This document shows, one piece after another, positions 56,701 to 64,000 of a stretch of DNA of 64,000 nt; the first letter of the stretch is position 1; each line of letters starts with the position of its first letter. The notes beneath the pieces were generated by a model that did not search any database, was not told the DNA's origin, and saw only the letters and a list, made by a program, of their open reading frames with translations. The position numbers and the translations under genes were made by a program. The stretch comes from Apostichopus parvimensis (taxonomy: Eukaryota > Echinodermata > Holothuroidea > Aspidochirotida > Stichopodidae): positions 40,496-104,495 of the forward strand of contig KN885996.1 of the NCBI GenBank assembly GCA_000934455.1, given 5' to 3'.

Positions 56701-58540
56701 TAAAAATATCTTTCATTTCCACATATAGAAACACTTGATACAATAGTTTTGCTCAAATTTTGTGGAAAGGGATATACTAGTTGAAATGAATTACCACTCA
56801 CGCGGGTATTTAACCGCTGCTTAAATAATGTTCTTACTTTTTGAGAAGAAAATCCTAGCATTTTCGTAAATGTACAATCTTACGTTAGGCCCTTAACTAG
56901 AGGCATAAGGCACAAAGCCCAACCATCTATATTGTCCACCATGTTAATTTTAATTAGACCGAAATGTTGAGGGAGATGGCTTCACATAAGTGTATTAATC
57001 CCTTGGTCTATATCAATCCGCCACAAGTGTTGTCCTATTGGAAAAGTGCCAACTACTGGAGCAGGAGAACAAATAGTTTGCTATGCTATCAATGAGGATC
57101 TGCTGTTTTGTGGCTTGGATGTTAAAGAGCATGAATTGAAACACAAATGGTGCAAAAGTTTGGTCAATAGGGGCAATTTAGACCAGTTTAGCCCTCCCAG
57201 GAGCAGCGTACGAAAATTGTTTACGACTGAGTAAAGAGGTTTGTTTAAAAGTGACGAAAAAAATGCATAGTCATGATACAAAATATTGATACAGCCAAGA
57301 AAGGCCAACTTGTCAGCTATCCAGTAATGGGTAGCGCTTAGCTAGTGAGAACTTCTATCTAGAGTTAGAGACCACATTACTTTTGTGATTTAGTATGTAA
57401 GTCAATAGGCTTTTCATTGGCGTATGCTATCTGAGAGGTAGCTCAGTCGATGTAGGCTAGGCCTCGGTTAGGATGTGGTATCGTGTGTAGATATAAACGC
57501 TATGCATACGTTACATGTGTGAGTTATATGTGAGTTATAAAGTTAGTGCAGCTACCGATCGAACAATGCAGGCGAAACGAGGAACATAATTCGGACCTAC
57601 AGCAAGCCGCTTCAACATTTACCCCCTCATTTTACATAAGTGAATTGTATTCAACTTAAGTAATATAAAGGGGATAATATTGTCCAATTTCACTCAATTT
57701 AAAGTCTCAAAGTGTTTTTGCCAAATTTTAATTTCGACCTTCCGGCTAACTGCCCTAAACTCTCAGTGAAAATAACACCGTTCTATGCAATTTGATATTA
57801 GTAGGCCTAATCATTATTTGTATTAAGTTATCTGTCGTTAAACATGTCGAGCTGAATAAAATACGCCAGATTTTTTAACGAGTCCGTAGATTCTACAAAC
57901 TTCACTCAAAATGTGCAAGCCCCGCACAACAGATCATGCGCCAATCAAATCTCTCTGTTTTGTTTACGACCGTTGGCATAGGACTTATGAGGGGACGATA
58001 CGAGTATATATATAGGTTACATTTGTGTAATGAACCTGCGGGAGTCGTGCCTTGCACGGCTCGAACAGGACTTTCACTCTGACCACTCATTGAACATGCT
58101 GATATGGGCGGTCGCAGTGTCTTTACGGTAATCGTTCGCACTATAAGGGCAACAGAAAATAAATTTCTTTCTTTTCGATTGCGACAGCTTTTCTCCATTA
58201 AACCCACCTGGTTAGAGTGCATTAAGAAAAAGAAACATTGAATCTGCTTCGGAAAGTTTGTTTTTTCGAAATTCATCAGCAAACACGTATTGTAACTTTA
58301 TGGTCAGTTCTACTTATGTAAAAAAAAATGAATTCTACTGAAGTAAAATTTCACTTGATTAAAATTGAATAAGTTCCTAAGATGGAAATAAGTCCTCCAT
58401 CAGATCATATTGGTTGGTTATCAATGTTTACAAGGGATGAGGGTTTAGTGTGGTCATGTTGTGATGATTGCTCCATCGAACTGGTAGGCTATTAAAGCTA
58501 CTACGAAGCCACATGGCCATAAACAGTAAAGTCAAGCCAG
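53740..58540. other. Spacer with only weak coding hints
   Basis: No supported gene. Minor features are a poly-C run (54678-54688), a poly-T run (55148-55160), a region rich in GATATCT-type motifs (55745-55895) and a tRNA A-box-like sequence (GAGGTAGCTCAGTCGATG, 57435). A GC-richer patch at 58030-58140 has no clear ORF support. Confidence 0.4.
55192..55365 (-). CDS. Short coding-like segment, unknown
   Basis: A minus-strand frame of 57 codons ending in TGA reads GRNVKICTNFSFGTPNRR, then RVFDIDRANEFLVAGMEV and EAPYSVPNSYMTCRDSSY. The composition is unusually protein-like for the area. There is no in-frame ATG near its start and no convincing acceptor before the good part. It may be a decayed gene or element fragment. 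Confidence 0.2.
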   Translation of the reverse strand, partial: STFGRNVKICTNFSFGTPNRRRVFDIDRANEFLVAGMEVEAPYSVPNSYMTCRDSSY

Positions 58541-58549
58541 CTTAGGCAA

Positions 58550-60677
58550 TTGTCTTTATTTCAATGAAAATGACATCCAGATGTCTTAACATGAGAGAAA
58601 TTAGTGTCATCCTGGTTTCCACTAATCAAGGATTTATTGTGAACCATACATAATCAATAAAATAATTACATGTATTACAAGTATTTAAATTACATAGAAA
58701 TAGAAATAACTTCGATAAAGGTTTTATATTATCAAGGTGGAAGATCATACTCTAAAAAGCTTATCATGAAATGCAAAACTACTAAAATGAAATATTCATA
58801 ATTATTACACTATCATCTAAGCCCGTTTCATTTTGAGAAGAACTAGAAGAATAGATACTGTTCACATAATGTGACTACTGGAATGTAAAGATGAAAAGTA
58901 CGAAAAATGTAAAGGTAAATTTACTGGAATTTTATGATTGAAAGCCCTTTAACTCTATACTAGTACTATAATCTACTCACATGTAGTTGAAACGATTTAA
59001 GGTGACACAAGAAGCCTAATGTTGATCCAATAAATAGGTAAATACAATTATGAACAGTCTTTTGTGTGAAGTAGAGCTTTATGATTCCTTAGTAAATGTA
59101 ATTTGAGCTTATTCTGCAAGTAAAGGATCCATGATTTGTAAGCACTATAACATTTCTGCCTGGTAACGACACAGAGATTATCAGTTGAATATCTCGTAAT
59201 CATGGGTATGCTATGACATACTCAGCTCTGAGTGGCAGGTGGCAGTGGCAGGTGGCAGATGTATGCAGTGTAACTTTGTAAAATCATTATCACTGGAGAA
59301 AGGCTCACTATTTTGGTATCTGATTCAAAGAAAGATGTCCCATTTCAAACATTTTGCTTGTTTTTACATATTCATGGATGGTTGATATAATATTCAAAGA
59401 GTAAACTTTCAAAAGTTCCTTACTTATTAATACGAAACTCGTGCTTAACCTTTCTCAACCTTGCTTAATAAATCAGAGAAATTGGAAAAGATTTTTTTTG
59501 ATAAATTGCAGAATTGATAAACCGCAGAAAATGAACCAATTTGTATTATCAAACATTTTGAAAGAAGAAATAAAAAGCATAATAAAAGTAGATGGTAGAT
59601 AAAACAATAAATTGCTAAATTAATTCAGTTCAAGGCTAGTATTCTGTTGCTTTCTGCATACGTGGACGGAATGTCAAAACAAGGTAATCTAAAACAATGT
59701 ATAAAGCCTATGTTACATCAGGTATAGAACAAAATGTAATCTTAAAAAAAAACAATAATTGCAAAATATTTTTTTCAAGGTGGAATGAATCAGTGACCAT
59801 TCTTAAGTTAATGTCCAAGGACTTCCAAAGTGGTTCAAGCTATCTAAATATCTTATGATGGACGGTGAATGCATTGCAAGGTGTAACTAAGACGTGTTGA
59901 CAATTTAGCTTTAATACTGTAGACTAAATGCTGGTTAAAATCATACAATGGAAGTGTAAGGATTGAAGGACTACAATAACAAGGCTATATTATTTTACTC
60001 AAACACTGTATATTATGAACACTCATCTCTGGAAGTTCAGTTATTTAATAATTAATAATGAAGGTTAAAATTCAACCATTAATCAAACAATCATTTAACT
60101 TTGCATATAATCAAAATTAGCTAAGCATTAATTCATTCATACATGTGTCAATTTATCAGATATCATTAGATGACATAATATGGACGACTTATGTTTCTAA
60201 TGTATTTTGTTTGCTTGCTTTATAGCCAATGATAGTTATTCAAATGAATGTTACACATCACCATGCTCATTTTGATGAACTGTATTATCATTTTCATATT
60301 CTAACAGTCTCACAAAAATATACTTTCAAACAACTTTAATATCATGATTATTTCTCTGAGATGTCAAAATAATATCAATGCTTAGTTAAACTGTATACAG
60401 TACATCACCAGTTTACATCATCAAGTCGTTTCTTCTGTAATTATCTATTGTCAGCAACAATTTATTCTGCATATTCATTCTGCATATTCATAAAAAAATC
60501 TGCATAATTGCTTCTTTTTTCTGAAATATTAAAACCATGAATGAATACTACATGTGTACTGTCTCTATGTTACAGAAGTATTACATTTCCTATACCTTAA
60601 AAACTGCTAACTAAAGGCCTTCCTATCATTACTAAATTTAATCTACATATTCAACACCTCATTTACATAATTATTAT
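58550..60677 (-). other. Probable 3' UTR and flank of the minus-strand coiled-coil gene
   Basis: This AT-rich, ORF-poor stretch follows the stop at 60678. A possible poly(A) signal in minus orientation (AATAAA, seen as TTTATT) lies at about 58555. Nothing else is recognised apart from a short GTGGCAG repeat at 59236-59263. Confidence 0.35.
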
Positions 60678-60845
60678 TCATTTCTCCTTTTTCCTGAGAT
60701 GAGACTGTAACTGTTGTTGCCTTTCCTCCAGTTGTTTCTTGAAGTAATCTAATTTCGTTGATAGTGCATCTCTCTTCATGCTGACATCTGTCAGGTGGAA
60801 TTGTTTGTCATTCACAGTCTTCTTGGTGTCTCGCATAACCTTGTC
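60678..60845 (-). CDS. Coiled-coil protein, last exon
   Basis: A 168-nt exon (55 codons plus TGA) after a minus-strand acceptor (AAATGATAG). It encodes DKVMRDTKKTVNDKQF, then HLTDVSMKRDALSTKL and DYFKKQLEERQQQLQSHL, ending RKKEK. It is strongly helical with heptad-spaced leucines and a basic end. It joins the exon at 61986 in phase 0. I do not recognise the protein; the pattern suits a cytoskeletal or ciliary coiled-coil protein. Confidence 0.72.
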   Translation of the reverse strand, partial: DKVMRDTKKTVNDKQFHLTDVSMKRDALSTKLDYFKKQLEERQQQLQSHLRKKEK

Positions 60846-60926
60846 CTATCATTTAAAGAACAGAATGAAACAGAGAGAAATTGAATATGCATACGTTTGC
60901 ATCACCACAGCAAGGCTTATCTGTTA

Positions 60927-60929
60927 AGC

Positions 60930-60964
<35 letters not shown>
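60927..60964. repeat. Compound (TA)n(GA)n microsatellite
   Basis: CTATATATATATATA passes directly into an AGAGAG run within the last intron of the minus-strand coiled-coil gene. Confidence 0.9.
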
Positions 60965-60965
<1 letters not shown>

Positions 60966-61027
60966 ATGGTACCGTGCATTTCCATTAGCAAATGTACACA
61001 CTTCCTACAAATCAATCCTTCACAAAC

Positions 61028-61222
61028 ATCGCTTCTCGGCCTTTTGGCTAAGATCATGTGTAGTATCTGTTCCCTTTCGAGGGGAATGGTGATGCACACC
61101 AGGCGATGTTCACACAGTCACAATCTCGATGCAAGGGGACTGGGGTTGAGAGCGGATCAGTCGTTCGGTAGTTTGGTTTTCGTGCCCAGGTTCTTTCCTG
61201 GGCGACTTTTTCTTAAAAAGTA
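61028..61222 (+). mobile_element. U2 snRNA-headed retroelement (retrocopy or SINE-like)
   Basis: The first 44 bases match the U2 snRNA 5' end almost exactly: ATCGCTTCTCGGCCTTTTGG, then CTAAGATCATGTGTAGTATC and TGTT, including the branch-site-pairing GTAGTA. After that it departs from U2: a UUCG-capped hairpin (TTCCCTTTCGAGGGGAA), a unique middle part, and a perfect 7-bp stem GCCCAGG/CCTGGGC near the end. No Sm site is seen. The 195-bp unit is flanked by 12-bp direct repeats, TCCTTCACAAAC (61016-61027) and TCCTTTACAAAC (61223-61234), which show it arrived by retrotransposition. A working U2 gene is unlikely. Confidence 0.75.
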
Positions 61223-61353
61223 TCCTTTACAAACATGACTGACGACATCATCTCTTGAAATCCATTCCTGCAACCTACAACTATCAGCTATCATTCCTGG
61301 TTGCATGGTATGGTAAGCTCAGCATAGTTTATAGGGATCACCACCAACTTTAC

Positions 61354-61490
61354 AGGGTTGGATAGCTCAGTTGGCCTAGCACATGTAGTTCACATGTAGT
61401 GCACATGTAGTGCACATGTAGTTCACATGCCTAGCACATGTATTTCTAATGCAGGGTAAAATGTATCGTTCAGATTCTGGGTAACTCACT
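61354..61490 (+). repeat. tRNA-like SINE remnant split by a minisatellite
   Basis: GGTTGGATAGCTCAGTTGG looks like the 5' end and A box of a tRNA, and ATGTATCGTTCAGATTCTGG like a decayed B box. Between them lies a repeat of an 11-bp CACATGTAGTK unit (61381-61443). The expansion lies where the anticodon arm would be. Confidence 0.55.
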
Positions 61491-61985
61491 GTTTTTGTAG
61501 GCTCTGAGTTTTCACCCATATAAAATCCTACAAACACTGCTCTACATCTCTGCATTTCCTGTAGCAATTTGACCTTTTTTGCAAAGCATTTTGTGATGAA
61601 ATATCGGATAGATTATTCCCTTTAAAATGACTGGTTTGTTAATTCCATTTCAGCTAAACCTTCCTTTGCTGTTTTTCGAAGTTGTCTATGTAAATTCCAC
61701 ACTCAAATTTCTATTTGCTTCAATCTCTTTATATATGAAATTCACAATCCACTTAGTATATCTCTATGGGGGACAGAAATAAGCATCTGTGTGAAATAAT
61801 TTACAAGCTTTTAGAAAACACACGTTAAAGCGCCTTCCATCAAGAAAGCCATAATGAAACTATTCCAATCTGAAGCTGTTGGCATGGATACTTTATTACA
61901 GAATCCAAGCAAAACATTATAAGAAAACATATCTGGGTTTGCTTCAAAGGCGCCATGTGCCTTTCAATGTGGAGAAGAGTCTGAC

Positions 61986-62141
61986 CTTTGACATGAGTGT
62001 CTCATCCGAGATATCTTGCTGTGACTGCAGTTGCTGGTACAGGTCGTTGATCTCATGTTTAGTTTTGATCGCCTGGCTGGAAAGTTCAGAGAACTCTGCG
62101 CTGAGGTTATCTATCTTATCCTGCATCTGTGTGATGTCATC
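61986..62141 (-). CDS. Coiled-coil protein, penultimate exon
   Basis: A 156-nt phase 0-0 exon (acceptor CATTCTTTTTCAG, donor AAG|GTCAGA). It encodes DDITQMQDKIDNLSAEF, then SELSSQAIKTKHEIND and LYQQLQSQQDISDETLMSK: near-perfect heptads with I/L/M in a/d positions. The donor is slightly unusual (GTCAGA). Confidence 0.75.
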
Positions 62142-63148
62142 CTGAAAAAGAATGGAACATTATTTTATTAATATTCATCGTAATCATCGTAATTATTCAT
62201 CGTAATCATGGAAACAGCTAAATTTTTTAACTACATGAAAAAGAGAATATGTTGATATTCGTCGATATTATTTATAGAATATAATCGTGATAGAATTTAT
62301 GTAAATCTAATTACATGAAAATAAAACAAAAATATTGAATATTGATCAATATTACATCCAATGAAAACATAAATCATGAACGACACTAAATATTCATCAA
62401 CCATACGAAGACAACAAATAAACTTTCGTGTTAGAACAATTGAGGTTAACTGAACATGTGTAACCACTTTTAAAAGAAGCAATTGAAGAAAATGTTTATT
62501 CATGAAATCCTGTACTACTCTCTACTTCGCATATAAGGCATGAGGCCAGCGCTGTACATATTTAATCAACTCTTGAGTATAATTACTAGCCACCATTATC
62601 TTTCGATTGGAGAAAAATAAAAAGGTCATAGATTTCATAGATTGAAACAATTCCTAGTATTTGATTGGTTGACTGATTTGATTGAGTCTCATGAGAAGTG
62701 GAGTATCGTTCACTAAAGACAGGCAGTTTACGATTCATTTATGTGACTGATCAAAGGAATTAAAGGGTGTGAAGTCTCACGCAAAAAGAAACATCTAATG
62801 CCGGTAATCTGACCTAGTTTCGAATGAGGTGTATTCAGAAGTGTTAGACACCACCACGGATCCCAGAAAATACAAACACAGCTTGCTACCATTGGTAATT
62901 AGACACTAGTGTACAGTCAATACATACAGCTGCGATCAATACCCACAGCACAGTGTATAAAGGATACAGCGATGGACATCTGAGGTCCAGCTAAAGAAAA
63001 CAAGGTATCACGTTTCATTACTGTTTGCATTTTGTAGAGACACGAACAAAACGTCACTTCCAAGCAACAGAAAGTTAACTTTTTCAGATGGCCGCACACG
63101 GTTTGGGGCGAGTCTTCAATGCCTTTAAGGTGATTTCATTCCACAAAC

Positions 63149-63322
63149 CTCTAAAAACCTCCTGTTTAGATCCTTGTCTTTAGCCTCAGTTAGTGCCATC
63201 TTCATCCTGCCTCCAGCTTGCTCTCTAACAGACACCTGTCTGGTAGCGTTATGCCAGAGCGCCGTCCCACTCAACTCACCCGGCAGGCTCTCCATTGTGG
63301 TCTTAGTTGTTAAGCTCGCAGT
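63149..63322 (-). CDS. Coiled-coil protein, upstream exon
   Basis: A 174-nt phase 0-0 exon (acceptor CATTCTTTCAG, donor GAG|GTTTGT). It encodes TASLTTKTTMESLPGELS, then GTALWHNATRQVSVREQ and AGGRMKMALTEAKDKDLN, ending RRFLE. The first half is not coiled coil and has a tryptophan; the second half becomes helical. It joins the exon at 61986 to give RRFLEDDITQMQ in frame. Earlier exons lie past the window end. The donor is weak. Confidence 0.7.
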
Positions 63323-63419
63323 CTGAAAGAATGAAAATTGTAGTGCATTTCATGATCTTAACTTTTACAAAGACAGAGTCATTGCCCAGTTTTCAATATT
63401 TGGCACAAAATACTACTTT

Positions 63420-64000
63420 CCAAACTAGTTTTACATCTATAATCTACCATACAATATAGTTTGTACAAACTACTTTTTTCCATCTATGATTAACCAAACA
63501 ATCTAGTAAGTAAAACCTACATATTTTCCATCTATGATTAACCATACAATCTAGTTATGTACAAACTATTTTTTTCCATCTATGATAAACCATACAATCT
63601 AGTTATGTACAAACTAGTATTTTTGCATCTATGGTTAACCATACAATCTAGTTATGTACAAACTATTTTATTCCATCTATTATTAACAAAAACAATATAG
63701 TTATGTACAAACTAGTATTTCTCCATCTATGATAAACCATACAATCTAGTTATGTACAAACTAGTAATTTTCCATCTATGATAAACCATACAATATAGTT
63801 ATGTACAAACTATTTTTTCCATCTATGATTAACCATACAATCTAGTTATGTACAAACAAGTTTATTTTCCATCTATAATTAACCATACAATCTAGTTATG
63901 TACAAACTAGTATTTTTCCATCTATGATAAACCATACAATCTAGTTTGTACAAACTAATTTTTTCCATCTATGATTCAAACAATCTATGATCAAACAATT
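63420..64000. repeat. Minisatellite, unit about 48 bp, about 12 copies
   Basis: The unit runs CCATCTATGATWAACCATAC, then AATCTAGTTATGTACAAACT and AGTATTTTT, repeated from about 63420 to the window end with small length changes and substitutions. It lies in an upstream intron of the minus-strand coiled-coil gene and continues beyond the window. Confidence 0.9.

Noticed and set aside
57046-57234. Plus-strand ORF with protein-like start
   Set aside because: Short, without acceptor or donor in phase, no recognised family.
57902-58282. 126-codon minus-strand ORF
   Set aside because: No domain, no splice signals, no conserved pattern; kept only as a note on the slightly GC-rich patch.
61028-61222. 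Functional U2 snRNA gene
   Set aside because: Only the first ~44 bases match U2, there is no Sm site, and target-site duplications hug both ends, so it is a retroposed sequence.

Overview
The window is eukaryotic and AT-rich, with spliced genes, long introns and GT-AG splice sites. It carries Ig-domain exons, an SLC35-family transporter, an L1-type LINE remnant, tRNA-derived repeats and a U2 snRNA-derived retroelement. It is best read as a marine invertebrate deuterostome; an echinoderm such as a sea cucumber is a guess from overall style, not a proven assignment.

The main feature is one plus-strand gene of at least 32 kb (9065 to about 41556, possibly 43.3 kb). It encodes a signal peptide (9065-9119), a V-set-like Ig domain (10109-10411), a second Ig-like domain (11756-12079), a short stalk plus transmembrane helix (12218-12340) and a basic juxtamembrane segment (12645-12684, 13498-13525). 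The six exons join in one frame to give 873 nt, or 291 codons. An array of at least 25 intact tiny exons follows between 15.8 and 38.7 kb. Every array exon is phase 0-0. Nineteen are exactly 63 nt (21 residues, three heptads) and six are exactly 42 nt (14 residues, two heptads). All encode amphipathic charged coiled coil. Any cassette can therefore be skipped or added without changing the reading frame or the heptad register. Four families (A, B, C, D) alternate in a roughly 3.7-4.0 kb higher-order unit (C-A-A-D-B) that has itself been tandemly duplicated. Each family has its own donor type and conserved intronic blocks. Inclusion of all cassettes would add 483 residues (69 heptads) to the cytoplasmic side. 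I know of no described system like this: it looks like a receptor with a modular cytoplasmic coiled-coil rod of adjustable length.

Downstream of the array are candidate tail exons (40826-43339). One contains a frame-breaking A7 run, so the true C-terminus is uncertain. Nearby on the minus strand are a candidate exon (42639-42793) and a broken Ig exon (about 47036-47355).

Other regions: 0-6 kb holds two plus-strand exons that splice in frame and may end a MADF/BESS-like protein. 6-9 kb holds an Ig-like minus-strand ORF and a dispersed repeat. 47-52 kb is mostly non-coding, with an inverted-repeat element (50393-51022) and a tRNA-like sequence. 52558-53739 is an intronless SLC35G-like transporter on the minus strand. 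54-60 kb is largely empty. 60678-63322 holds the last three coding exons of a minus-strand coiled-coil gene that continues beyond the window. An intron of that gene contains a U2-headed retroelement with target-site duplications. The window ends in a roughly 48-bp minisatellite.
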